NCBI GenBank assembly: GCA_000431815.1
Contig: FR889220.1
Location: 6,525 to 43,171, forward strand
Direction: 5' to 3'
DNA from: Butyrivibrio sp. CAG:318
GTDB lineage: Bacteria > Bacillota > Clostridia > Lachnospirales > Lachnospiraceae
Length of the DNA: 36,647 nucleotides
Part shown: positions 7,322 through 14,359 of the stretch, piece after piece
How the letters are laid out: each line of letters begins with the position of its first letter
Numbering within the stretch: the stretch's first letter is position 1
Program-made: the position numbers and the translations under genes
Notes under the pieces: model-generated
Database searches by the model: none
What the model saw: only the letters and a program-made list of their open reading frames with translations
Told to the model about the DNA's origin: nothing

Positions 7322-8971
7322 TCAAAGCCAGTCATCAAGGACAGCTTTCAGGCAGTCCAGGTCGACAGGTTTGGCTATATGCCCGTTCATTCCGGCATCA
7401 ACTGCCATTTTTACATCATTTGAGAACGCCTCGGCAGTCATCGCAATAATGGGTATTTTCTTCAGATCATCTCTTTGATTCTTCCTTATCTGTCTTGTTG
7501 TCTCATATCCGTCAATTCCCGGCATCCTTATGTCCATAAAAACTATACTGTAATACCCTGCTTCCCGTTCTTTGAGTCTTGATATGCCATTTCTTCCGTT
7601 CGGTGCAATTTCCACATCTATCCCAACTTCCGTCAGAAGTTCTTTCATTACCTCCGCATTAAACTCATCATCTTCCACTAAAAGAATTTTTTTGCCGTTG
7701 TAATTAAGTTTCTTGTATGCTTCTATTTTCATTGCCTGATTATGCTCGTCATTGTTATCATCCGATGTCACCCTGAATTTTAATTTAATTCTGAACGTTG
7801 TTCCCTTGCCTATATCACTTTCAACTTCAATATCCCCATTCATCATTCTGGCAATGTTTCTTGAAATCATCATCCCCAGTCCGCAGCCCTCAATTCCCTG
7901 TGTGTTATGATTATCAGCTCTTGAAAAAGGTTCAAAAATTTTATTGATGAAATCACTTTCCATTCCTATTCCGTTATCTTTAATTACAATGTGATATTCC
8001 GCCAATCCACTTATGCCCGGATCGGTCTCAGTCATATTAAAATCTATTTTTCCGGTAGGAGGAGTAAACTTAAATGCATTTCCCAGCAGATTTACCAATA
8101 TCCGTTGAAATCTAAGTTCATCGCCAACCACTTTAGCATGTTTTATATGTATATCACCAATCTGCAACGATGCTCTTTGTCTTTCCCTCTCACCTTCAAA
8201 CATCATTATCACTTCATTAACAGCATCTGCAATATTAAATTCATTCTCTGTCAGCGACATATGTCCGCTTTCTATCTTGGAAATGTCAAGAACCTCGTTG
8301 ATGAGGCTCAGAAGATGCCTGCCAGCTATAGTTATTTTATTAAGGTATCCACTTACCCGTTCCGTGTCATTAATATGCAGTTTGGCAATCGCTGTCATAC
8401 CGATAATAAAATTCATCGGTGTCCTTATATCATGGGACACTCTTGACAAGAATTCTCTTTTGGCCTTATTCGCCCGATATGCCCTCTTGGCTTCATATTC
8501 AAATCTCTTTTTCTGTATTTCTTCCTGCCTTACAAAGACATCAATATTCCTTATCGTCATTGTTACTGTTTTTGTAACGCCCTGCTCACTTTCAGCAGGC
8601 ATTACCGATACCAGGCACCATTCGTATTTTCCTTTATCTGATTTTCTTCTATATCTGCATTCGACACATTCACCGGAATCCAGTTTATGTTTTATATTAT
8701 TAATATCAAGATTCTTAACCGCGATATCATGGCATGCCGGATCTATCGTCCCATCCTCAAGTTTCTCAATCAGCTTGTCCGTAAATTTATCCATTGTACC
8801 AAAAGTATTGCATGTCGGATATATCATTGCATATTCGTCCGTGTCCAGCACAATGTAATATATTGCCATATATGCTTGAACCATGCTTTTCAATACTTTT
8901 TCATTAATATAATCCCAGTCTGTAACTGTACGCCCTTCTTCTCCTTCTTCATCCTGCACCATATTATCCAT
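7322..8971 (-). CDS. Soluble hybrid sensor histidine kinase with C-terminal receiver
   Basis: About 549 residues and no membrane segment, so probably a cytoplasmic sensor. An N-terminal PAS-like region (about 15-150) is followed by HisKA with phospho-acceptor His180 in SRVSHDIRTPMNF, and a HATPase domain with N box NLLGNAFKFT, G1 DNGIGM, F box FEPFSRA and G2 GCGLGM. The C-terminal receiver (about 427-549) has the acidic pair in LLVEDDEFN, phospho-acceptor Asp480 in MDIRMPG, and a KP switch Lys in HIAKPVD. The start at 8971 has GGAGG 11 bases upstream; ATG 8989 and GTG 9004 are possible but lack a ribosome binding site. A TATAAT at 9015-9020 lies in a 12-bp palindrome upstream. The receiver has no output domain, so a downstream phosphotransfer or response protein is needed and none is nearby. 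Confidence 0.88.
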   Translation of the reverse strand: MDNMVQDEEGEEGRTVTDWDYINEKVLKSMVQAYMAIYYIVLDTDEYAMIYPTCNTFGTMDKFTDKLIEKLEDGTIDPACHDIAVKNLDINNIKHKLDSGECVECRYRRKSDKGKYEWCLVSVMPAESEQGVTKTVTMTIRNIDVFVRQEEIQKKRFEYEAKRAYRANKAKREFLSRVSHDIRTPMNFIIGMTAIAKLHINDTERVSGYLNKITIAGRHLLSLINEVLDISKIESGHMSLTENEFNIADAVNEVIMMFEGERERQRASLQIGDIHIKHAKVVGDELRFQRILVNLLGNAFKFTPPTGKIDFNMTETDPGISGLAEYHIVIKDNGIGMESDFINKIFEPFSRADNHNTQGIEGCGLGMMISRNIARMMNGDIEVESDIGKGTTFRIKLKFRVTSDDNNDEHNQAMKIEAYKKLNYNGKKILLVEDDEFNAEVMKELLTEVGIDVEIAPNGRNGISRLKEREAGYYSIVFMDIRMPGIDGYETTRQIRKNQRDDLKKIPIIAMTAEAFSNDVKMAVDAGMNGHIAKPVDLDCLKAVLDDWL

Positions 8972-9140
8972 TATAAAATTTTCCTCCATTAAACATGTCC
9001 GCACCTATCATTGTATTATAATACAAACAGATACATCGCAAACTACTTGAATCATAATATATTATGATATCATTACACAATATTTTGCAAGGTATCATTC
9101 ATCTACATTTACTTCCTTGTTTCGACAAAAATTGACATAA

Positions 9141-9177
9141 AACAAAATCCCGGATGAACGGGAGGGATCATCCGGGA
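9141..9177 (-). terminator. Intrinsic terminator of the CAP-protein gene
   Basis: A 10-bp stem, TCCCGGATGA/TCATCCGGGA (9148-9157 and 9168-9177), with a 10-base loop. On the minus strand it is followed by TTTTGTTTTATG. It lies about 60 bases past the CAP gene stop. The rest of the 230-base spacer up to the histidine kinase shows only that kinase's likely promoter. Confidence 0.85.
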
Positions 9178-9235
9178 AATGTTATGATATTATTTTGGTT
9201 GAATGAATTTGGCTTTGTAATAATCTGTATTGGTA

Positions 9236-10183
9236 TTAGTTGAAAAGTGCTACCCAATAGTAATCACCAAGTGAATCCTGAGCAACTCCGATACCAACTT
9301 TAGTATAGCTTTCTGAAAGGAGAAGTGCATTGTGAGATGAAGATGATTTCCACTGAGCGATAATCTCTGAAGGAGATGCCTGCCATCTTCCGAAATTCTC
9401 ACCAAAGTTACCACCAATGCCATACTCTGAAGCAATTGTGCTTGCTTTTGTGAAATTAGGTCTGATATGTCTCTTAGCTCCACCCTCCATAGCTGTCATG
9501 TTCCAATCAGCATAAGCGCTTTCTGCTGCCCTGTGCATAGCTGCTGTTGAGAGTGTGTCGTTAACGGTAAGTTTTGCAAGTCCGTTAGCTGTTCTGTATT
9601 CATTAATAAGGTTAACAACTTCTGATGCCAAAGATGCATATGCTGTCTTGTTAGCCTTAGCTGCTGCCTTAGCTTCGCTGTCTGAAAGAGTAGCAACTTT
9701 GATTGAAGCCTTAGCTTCGTCAAGTGTTGCATAATTATGTGAACTACCTTCTGCATCCTTGTAAACAACATTTGTAAGTGATGTCTGCGCTGCAGGTGCT
9801 GCTGCCTGTGGCTCAGCCTTAACTGCAGGTGCTGCCGGTGCCGGTGTTGTCTGTGGCTCAGCCTTAACTGCAGGCGTTGCTGTCTGCGGCTCTGTTGCTT
9901 TAACTGTAGCCGGCTCTGTCTGTGCTTCTGTTACTTCTTCTGTAACAACTTCTTTAACTGTCTCTTTAACTGTCTCAGTCTTGGTTTCTTCAACAGTCTT
10001 AACTGTTGTAACAGCTTCTGTTTCTTTAATTGAAGCTGCTTCTGTATAATCAACGGCAACAGCTTTATATTCGCTGCTTCCTGCTACTGTTCTTGTCTCA
10101 AAGAAATATACCACTGCAAGTACGGCAATTGATGCTGTAGCTGCGATTCCAAATAATTTAACTGCTTTTAAAAATTTCTTCAT
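9236..10183 (-). CDS. Membrane-anchored CAP (SCP-like) domain protein
   Basis: A 315-residue extracytoplasmic protein. The N-terminus MKKFLKAVKLFGIAATASIA is a signal or anchor segment (hydrophobic about 8-28). A Thr/Glu/Val- and Pro/Ala-rich linker (about 45-135) includes two VKAEPQ repeats, a short spacer domain follows, and the CAP domain covers about 187-312. CAP landmarks visible are NEYRTANGLAKL, GENFG (260-264), SSSHNALLLSESYTKVGIGV and the closing YYWVALF. Bacterial CAP proteins (YkwD type) are cell-surface proteins of mostly unknown activity. The ribosome binding site GGGAGGG precedes the start. Upstream lie two c-di-GMP-type riboswitch aptamers, so expression probably follows c-di-GMP level. 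A terminator follows the gene. Confidence 0.9.
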   Translation of the reverse strand: MKKFLKAVKLFGIAATASIAVLAVVYFFETRTVAGSSEYKAVAVDYTEAASIKETEAVTTVKTVEETKTETVKETVKEVVTEEVTEAQTEPATVKATEPQTATPAVKAEPQTTPAPAAPAVKAEPQAAAPAAQTSLTNVVYKDAEGSSHNYATLDEAKASIKVATLSDSEAKAAAKANKTAYASLASEVVNLINEYRTANGLAKLTVNDTLSTAAMHRAAESAYADWNMTAMEGGAKRHIRPNFTKASTIASEYGIGGNFGENFGRWQASPSEIIAQWKSSSSHNALLLSESYTKVGIGVAQDSLGDYYWVALFN

Positions 10184-10235
10184 AAAAAAACCCTCCCTAT
10201 AACCTAAACTAATGAGCTTTGACTAAAAAGAGGAT

Positions 10236-10320
10236 CCATTCTCCGCAACCGGCTGCCATGCTCTCCCAAGCTTAAGGCCCTTGGCTTTGCGTCCTTACCT
10301 TTCGATAAGTTTGCCCATTG
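10236..10320 (-). promoter_or_regulatory. c-di-GMP-I (GEMM) riboswitch aptamer 2, proximal to the CAP gene
   Basis: On the minus strand the conserved GEMM core is readable: GGGCAAAC, a stem capped by the GAAA tetraloop, GGACGCAAAGCCA, a variable stem, then GGCAGCCGGTTGC. The middle G of GGG corresponds, in my recollection of the Vc2 structure, to G20, which favours c-di-GMP over cGAMP (A20). The 41 bases at 10275-10315 match aptamer 1 at 40 positions. A flanking helix (10320-10329 with 10199-10209) encloses this aptamer and ends one base from the ribosome binding site, suggesting translational control. Any terminator here is weak: only 4 bp ahead of a TTTTT run. Confidence 0.85.
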
Positions 10321-10443
10321 TTTAGTTATTAAAAAAGCACCCGTTCACCGGATGCTGTAAATATCTTACGATAGCAACCGGCTGCCACACCATATTAGGT
10401 AGAGGCCCTTGGCTTTGCGTCCTTATCTTTCGATAAGTTTGCC
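10245..10443 (-). repeat. Tandem duplication of the riboswitch aptamer
   Basis: Two segments are repeated in the same order and direction: 14 identical bases (10245-10258 and 10374-10387) and 41 bases with one mismatch (10275-10315 and 10403-10443). The variable stems between and around them have diverged. This indicates a duplication with function kept in both cores. Confidence 0.9.
10331..10355 (-). terminator. Intrinsic terminator directly after riboswitch aptamer 1
   Basis: On the minus strand the stem GCATCCG/CGGGTGC (10349-10355 and 10337-10343, one G-U pair) with a GTGAA loop is followed by TTTTTT (10331-10336). It sits 13 bases after the end of aptamer 1 and before aptamer 2, so it probably serves as the expression platform of aptamer 1. 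Confidence 0.85.
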
Positions 10444-10455
10444 TAAATATTATCA
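10369..10455 (-). promoter_or_regulatory. c-di-GMP-I (GEMM) riboswitch aptamer 1, promoter-proximal
   Basis: The same core as aptamer 2: GGCAAAC, GAAA tetraloop stem, GGACGCAAAGCCA, then GGCAGCCGGTTGC, closed by a P1 helix TGATA (10451-10455) with TATCG (10369-10373). The 3' P1 strand could instead pair with the GATA just downstream (TATC-GTAA-GATA), a possible switching element ahead of the terminator at 10331-10355. The position matching the ligand-contacting G20 is G, favouring c-di-GMP. This gives the order promoter, aptamer, terminator, aptamer, CAP gene. Confidence 0.87.
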
Positions 10456-10498
10456 AAAATTCAACCAAAATCGATAAAGAATTTCTTTATCTATGAAC

Positions 10499-10526
10499 AG
10501 TATATCAGATACATGAGAGATTGCAA
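10499..10526 (-). promoter_or_regulatory. Promoter of the riboswitch-CAP transcript
   Basis: On the minus strand TTGCAA (10521-10526) and TATACT (10499-10504) are spaced 16 bases apart, with TG one base before the -10. The predicted transcript begins near 10492, opens with a 7-bp hairpin (10473-10491, GATAAAG/CTTTATC) and then enters aptamer 1. The hairpin might also act as a weak terminator for read-through from the HD-GYP gene. Confidence 0.65.
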
Positions 10527-10552
10527 TAGTTTTTTTAAAAAAATATTGTATT

Positions 10553-11173
10553 TTATTCAGTACAATCTTTATTCTTAACAACAGAAACAACTTCATTCCA
10601 GTGTTCAAGAACATATCTGCCTATAATCGGGTCATACATCCTGCCGAGATTCTTTTCTATTTCTGCGTAACAATAGTCAAAATCATGTGCTTTGCGGTAG
10701 CTTCTGGTGGATGTCATCGCATCTATAGAATCACATATGGCGATAATTCTTGCTCCTACAGGGATCTCCGTTCCGGCATATCCGTTGGGATAGCCATGCC
10801 CGTCATAGCGTTCATGATGGCAGAGTACCATATTCTTAAGTTCACTTAAACGATGTGATTTACTGAGAATATCTGCACCACTCTGTGGATGTTTCCTGAT
10901 ATATTCCCACTCTTCATCGGTAAGTTTTCCTTCTTTATTAAGTACAGCATCCGGGACTCCGATTTTACCTATATCATGTAAATGGGCTGCTATGTGTATT
11001 TTCTGTATATCTTCTTTCTTAAGTCCAATCAGTTCACATACTTTCGTCGCCATATCACTGACCCGCTTTGAATGTCCAGCCGTATATGGATCTTTGGCAT
11101 CAAGTGCACATGTAATGCACTCTATCACTTCGTGATAATCTATTTGTGTATCGCAATATTCGCAACTGTCCAT
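10553..11173 (-). CDS. HD-GYP domain protein, probable c-di-GMP phosphodiesterase
   Basis: A 206-residue stand-alone HD-GYP domain. Visible ligands and motifs: His34 in TAGHSKRV, His66-Asp67 with Lys70 in HLHDIGKIGVPD, His95, the HH pair at 119-120, and YDGHGYPNG giving the GYP triplet at 127-129. HD-GYP proteins with intact motifs hydrolyse c-di-GMP to pGpG and/or GMP, and some act on cGAMP. A short N-terminal CEYC may bind a metal. There is no receiver or sensor domain. AAGGAG lies 8 bases before the start. It sits directly upstream of the c-di-GMP-type riboswitches and CAP gene, so enzyme and RNA sensor may form one circuit. Confidence 0.92.
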   Translation of the reverse strand: MDSCEYCDTQIDYHEVIECITCALDAKDPYTAGHSKRVSDMATKVCELIGLKKEDIQKIHIAAHLHDIGKIGVPDAVLNKEGKLTDEEWEYIRKHPQSGADILSKSHRLSELKNMVLCHHERYDGHGYPNGYAGTEIPVGARIIAICDSIDAMTSTRSYRKAHDFDYCYAEIEKNLGRMYDPIIGRYVLEHWNEVVSVVKNKDCTE

Positions 11174-11203
11174 CTGTACAACTCCTTTAGAATCTGTACA
11201 TTC

Positions 11204-11212
11204 ATTATAACA
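11204..11212 (-). promoter_or_regulatory. HD-GYP gene promoter (extended -10)
   Basis: TGTTATAAT on the minus strand (11204-11212) is an extended -10 element 31 bases before the HD-GYP start. No good -35 accompanies it. It lies in the 79-base gap after the small membrane protein gene. Confidence 0.5.
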
Positions 11213-11252
11213 TCATACCAGAATATATGCACTTGATTTTTTCTCAATAAGC

Positions 11253-11843
11253 TTACAATACGGGCATTGCAAAATATTTCTTTTTTCTGTAACTCGTAAT
11301 ATATACGTCTATAAAATCACCGCATCTGAGATTCTCATATGATTCCTGCACTTCTGTATATACATCACCAAACTGGAGCAGATACGTCTTCTCCCGCCCG
11401 CTTTCCATCAGATAAACATAAATCCACTTATCCTGTACCGGAAATCTGTACACACATGTCTCTCCATTCTGCACTGCCACCTTGAACCGGTTGCGATAGA
11501 AAATATAAAAAATTCCAGGACACCATATCACCAATTCAATAATCATTGAAATCTGCAGACCGGAAATAAAATCTGACGATACAAATATGCATGTTACCAT
11601 AACCGCAAGGCTCACCGCCACGGCAATAACCAGCAAAACCGAATAGTACGGTTTGTATCCTGTGTTTATTTTACGGTCTGTTTCAATCAATTTTCTTTTA
11701 GCATCATCTGACACATTGCTGCTTACAAGGCATCCCTTACCAACATCCAAAGAATCCTTGTGGATTTTCCTTGCAAATCTGATTACGGGTCTGTCAATCT
11801 GTTCAAGTCCTTTATCCTGCCAGCTCTCACATTCGATATCCAT
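11253..11843 (-). CDS. Unidentified membrane protein with two transmembrane segments
   Basis: 196 residues; I do not recognise the family. About 65 soluble residues precede two hydrophobic segments (about 68-90, SVLLVIAVAVSLAVMVTCIF; about 95-115, ISMIIELVIWCPGIFYIFY), followed by a basic RNRFK and an 80-residue C-terminal domain with beta-strand character. With two segments, both ends should face the same side, probably the cytoplasm. AAGGAGG lies 7 bases before the start, which supports a real gene. A 27-bp dyad with TATAAT at its centre lies just upstream and is the probable promoter/operator. Confidence 0.75.
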   Translation of the reverse strand: MDIECESWQDKGLEQIDRPVIRFARKIHKDSLDVGKGCLVSSNVSDDAKRKLIETDRKINTGYKPYYSVLLVIAVAVSLAVMVTCIFVSSDFISGLQISMIIELVIWCPGIFYIFYRNRFKVAVQNGETCVYRFPVQDKWIYVYLMESGREKTYLLQFGDVYTEVQESYENLRCGDFIDVYITSYRKKKYFAMPVL

Positions 11844-11861
11844 ATGCTGTACCTCCTTATC

Positions 11862-11888
11862 TATTGTATAAATTATATCTATACAATA
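11862..11888 (-). promoter_or_regulatory. 27-bp dyad enclosing a TATAAT box, operator-like
   Basis: Perfect 9-bp inverted arms TATTGTATA and TATACAATA (11862-11870 and 11880-11888) flank a 9-base centre that contains a minus-strand TATAAT (11872-11877). The element is about 20 bases from the start of the 196-residue membrane protein gene. A dimeric regulator bound here would cover the -10 element, so repression is the simplest reading. Confidence 0.5.
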
Positions 11889-12052
11889 TAGAAAGTACTA
11901 TCATAATGGTGTAAAGATAAAGTAAAAATATTTTATTTCAGTTTCTGCCCTGATCTCTGTAAAAATTGACTTGAAATTATTTTTAGAAAAATAGACTGAC
12001 TATGTTTTCCCATGCATACTATAATTCATCTGCATGTTCTGTAACATTTAGT

Positions 12053-12313
12053 TTATAAGCCATACTTTGCCCTCGTTTCCCTAAGTGCGGCTCTGGCATC
12101 CTTTACCTGTCCTGACTCTACCTGCCCTTCAGATATCTCTATATCTCTGTACATGGAAATCTGTCTCATGGTTGACTCATAAATCTCCATGCTCATAATT
12201 ACCATATCGCCATAGCCATTTTTTGTAACATAAATCGGTTCCTCTGCCTTATGGCACATATCAGATATCTCCGATGTATTCTTCAAATCTTTAATTGGAA
12301 TTATTTGTGGCAT
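12053..12313 (-). CDS. Phd/YefM-family antitoxin without adjacent toxin
   Basis: 86 residues. The N-terminal Phd/YefM fold is recognisable from IIPIKDLKNTSEISDMCHKAEEPIYVTKNGYGDMVIMSMEIYE, where the PIYVTKNG turn and the VIMSMEEY-like strand-helix are typical. The C-terminal part should be the flexible toxin-binding tail. Members bind DNA, repress their own promoter and neutralise a RelE/YoeB, Doc or similar toxin. No toxin reading frame is found on either strand in the 200 bases on either side, so it is solitary. AAGGAGG is upstream. The 208 bases downstream to the next gene hold only that gene's promoter dyad. Confidence 0.82.
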   Translation of the reverse strand: MPQIIPIKDLKNTSEISDMCHKAEEPIYVTKNGYGDMVIMSMEIYESTMRQISMYRDIEISEGQVESGQVKDARAALRETRAKYGL

Positions 12314-12340
12314 AATGCGTACCTCCTTCTTTATGGTCTA

Positions 12341-12368
12341 ATTATCCCATAATTATATCCTTTTGCAA
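12341..12368 (-). promoter_or_regulatory. Antitoxin gene promoter
   Basis: On the minus strand TTGCAA (12363-12368) and GATAAT (12341-12346) are spaced 16 bases apart. Two TAATTA-containing stretches lie in the spacer and across the -10 and could be the autoregulatory site; that is a guess. Confidence 0.5.
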
Positions 12369-12480
12369 CTTGATTATTTTTTATTATCTGAACCATTTAT
12401 ATTGTTTATTCCCTTTATCTTTATTATTTTTCACCGGTGACAACATACTCTACCGGGTACTGTCCTTCCTAAGTCAGACA

Positions 12481-12532
12481 GTAAATAAAATAAGAGCCCA
12501 TCACACCGGTTTCAATCGATGTAATAGGCTCT
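12481..12532 (-). terminator. Intrinsic terminator of the Fe-S scaffold/GGGtGRT operon
   Basis: On the minus strand AGAGCCTATTACATC pairs with GGTGTGATGGGCTCT (outer ends 12532 and 12493) as a 15-bp stem using G-U pairs, with a 10-base loop and the tail TATTTTATTT. The G-U pattern fits only the minus-strand RNA, so this terminates the GGGtGRT gene 33 bases after its stop. Confidence 0.85.
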
Positions 12533-12565
12533 AAATACCGTTTTATAAATTTTTACCGGTTGTAA

Positions 12566-13576
12566 TTAAAACTTGCCTGCTGTTGCTGCTTCCTCGATAG
12601 AAACTGCAACTGCAACTGTCATACCAACCATTGGGTTGTTACCTGCACCGATGAGACCCATCATCTCAACGTGTGCCGGAACTGATGAAGAACCTGCGAA
12701 CTGTGCATCTGAATGCATACGTCCAAGTGTATCTGTCATACCGTATGAAGCAGGACCTGCTGCCATGTTATCAGGATGAAGTGTTCTACCTGTACCGCCG
12801 CCAGATGCTACTGAGAAATACTTCTTGCCGGCTTCAAGTCTTTCTTTCTTATATGTACCTGCAACAGGATGCTGGAATCTTGTAGGGTTAGTTGAGTTAC
12901 CTGTGATAGATACGTCAACGTTCTCCTTCCACATGATTGCAACACCTTCAGGAACTGAGTTAGCGCCATAGCAGTTAACTTTGGCACGAAGACCTTCTGA
13001 ATATGATTTTCTTGAAATCTCTTTAACTGTGTTGGTATATGGATCATATTCTGTCTCTACGAATGTAAATCCGTTGATTCTTGAAATGATCTTAGCTGCG
13101 TCTTTACCGAGACCGTTAAGGATAACTCTTAATGGTTTCTGACGTACTTTGTTAGCCTTCTCTGCGATACCGATAGCACCCTCAGCGGCTGCGAATGACT
13201 CATGTCCTGCGAGGAATGCGAAACACTCTGTATCCTCTTCAAGGAGCATCTTGCCAAGGTTACCGTGTCCAAGACCAACCTTACGTGTATCAGCAACTGA
13301 ACCAGGAATACAGAATGACTGAAGTCCCTCTCCGATAGCTGCTGCTGCGTCTGCTGCCTTTCTGCAGTTCTTCTTGATAGCGATTGCAGCGCCTACAATG
13401 TAAGCCCAGCAAGCGTTCTCGAAACAGATAGGCTGGATTTTCTTAATCTGATTATATACATCAAGTCCGGCATCTTTAGTAATCTTCTCTGCCTCTTCGA
13501 TTGAGGAGATACCGTAGCTGTTAAGTACAGCATTAATCTGGTTAATTCTTCTTTCATATGATTCAAATAAAGCCAT
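12566..13576 (-). CDS. GGGtGRT protein (conserved, function unknown)
   Basis: 336 residues with the signature SGGGTGRTLHPDN; the GGGTGRT motif is at 259-265. To my knowledge this family is named only after the motif and has no assigned reaction. Gly-rich loops at VGAAIAIKK (61-69), GLGHGNLGK (101-109) and GLIGAGNNPMVG (307-318), and conserved-looking Cys51, Cys56, Cys89, Cys118, His104 and His125 suggest a metal or nucleotide/cofactor site; this is inference. There is no signal peptide or membrane segment. AGGAGG lies 8 bases before the start and overlaps the stop codon of the upstream Fe-S scaffold gene, 12 bases away, so the two form an operon. Confidence 0.9.
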   Translation of the reverse strand: MALFESYERRINQINAVLNSYGISSIEEAEKITKDAGLDVYNQIKKIQPICFENACWAYIVGAAIAIKKNCRKAADAAAAIGEGLQSFCIPGSVADTRKVGLGHGNLGKMLLEEDTECFAFLAGHESFAAAEGAIGIAEKANKVRQKPLRVILNGLGKDAAKIISRINGFTFVETEYDPYTNTVKEISRKSYSEGLRAKVNCYGANSVPEGVAIMWKENVDVSITGNSTNPTRFQHPVAGTYKKERLEAGKKYFSVASGGGTGRTLHPDNMAAGPASYGMTDTLGRMHSDAQFAGSSSVPAHVEMMGLIGAGNNPMVGMTVAVAVSIEEAATAGKF

Positions 13577-13588
13577 TATCGTTACCTC

Positions 13589-14281
13589 CTATTCTTCTCT
13601 CGGATCAATAATCTTAACTGCGTCGTCTACGCGGCCGTACTGACCCTTAGCTTTTTCCCATGCTGTGTTAGGATCGTCACCCTTCTTAACGAAGTCTGTG
13701 AACTTTCCGAGTGATACGAACTGGTATCCGATAATCTCGTTATCAGCATCAAGTGCGATACCTGTGACATATCCTTCAGCCATCTCAAGGTAACGAGGAC
13801 CTTTCTCAAGTGTACCATACATAGTACCAACCTGTGAACGAAGTCCCTTTCCAAGGTCTTCAAGTCCTGCTCCGATTGCAAGTCCGTCCTCAGAGAATGC
13901 ACTCTGGGTTCTTCCGTAGATAATCTGGAGAGCGAGCTCTCTCATAGCTGTATTGATAGCATCACATACGAGGTCAGTGTTCATAGCTTCAAGAACTGTA
14001 AGTCCCGGAAGAATCTCTGCTGCCATAGCTGCAGAATGTGTCATACCTGAGCATCCGATTGTCTCAACGAGTGCTTCCTGGATAACACCATTCTTAACGT
14101 TGAGTGAAAGCTTGCAGGCACCCTGCTGTGGTGCACACCAGCCTACACCGTGTGTGAATCCTGAAATGTCTTTAATTTCTTTGTACTGTACCCAGTTGCC
14201 TTCTGTAGGACATGGAGCTGCGCCATGATGTACGCCCTGAGCTACCGGACACATGTTCTGAATTTCCTGTGTGTAAATCAT
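13589..14281 (-). CDS. NifU-like iron-sulfur cluster scaffold protein (GGGtGRT partner)
   Basis: 230 residues. The region about 45-120 resembles the NifU/IscU N domain: Cys49 and Cys56 in GWCAPQQGACK, then ETIGCSGMTHSAAMAAEILPGLTVLEAM with Cys77 and the helix that follows. The usual third IscU cysteine could be Cys106. Extra Cys11 and Cys24 lie in the N-terminal CPVAQGVHHGAAPC. The roughly 100-residue C-terminal extension is not a standard NifU thioredoxin-like domain. A [2Fe-2S]/[4Fe-4S] scaffold role is likely. There is no IscS or Suf gene nearby; the only partner is the GGGtGRT gene 12 bases downstream. AAAGGAG precedes the start. Confidence 0.85.
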   Translation of the reverse strand: MIYTQEIQNMCPVAQGVHHGAAPCPTEGNWVQYKEIKDISGFTHGVGWCAPQQGACKLSLNVKNGVIQEALVETIGCSGMTHSAAMAAEILPGLTVLEAMNTDLVCDAINTAMRELALQIIYGRTQSAFSEDGLAIGAGLEDLGKGLRSQVGTMYGTLEKGPRYLEMAEGYVTGIALDADNEIIGYQFVSLGKFTDFVKKGDDPNTAWEKAKGQYGRVDDAVKIIDPREE

Positions 14282-14314
14282 TATAGAACTCCTTTCGATT
14301 ATATAAAATCACCT

Positions 14315-14340
14315 TTGCGGCTCGTGATTTAATTCCGCAA
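14315..14340. repeat. Inverted repeat TTGCGG-N14-CCGCAA upstream of the Fe-S scaffold gene
   Basis: Six-bp arms TTGCGG (14315-14320) and CCGCAA (14335-14340) with a 14-base loop, in the 78 bases between two genes. It is followed on the minus strand by AGGTGATTTTATATAATC. It could be a weak terminator of the lacZ-side operon or an operator next to the TATAAT (14300-14305 region) of the scaffold gene. Confidence 0.4.
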
Positions 14341-14359
14341 TTACAGATATTTTCGCATA

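Noticed and set aside
10225..10240. Intrinsic terminator after aptamer 2
   Set aside because: Only a 4-bp stem before the TTTTT run; too weak to call.
10236..10455. cGAMP-specific rather than c-di-GMP-specific aptamers
   Set aside because: The position I align with G20 is G in both copies; cGAMP-type members carry A. The alignment was made from memory, so it stays testable.
10524..10548. CAATA/TATTG stem with T7-A7 as HD-GYP terminator
   Set aside because: A pure A/T stem with no proper loop and no trailing U run; more likely an AT tract around the next promoter.
11880..12052. Toxin partner of the Phd/YefM antitoxin
   Set aside because: No open frame of toxin size on either strand in this stretch.
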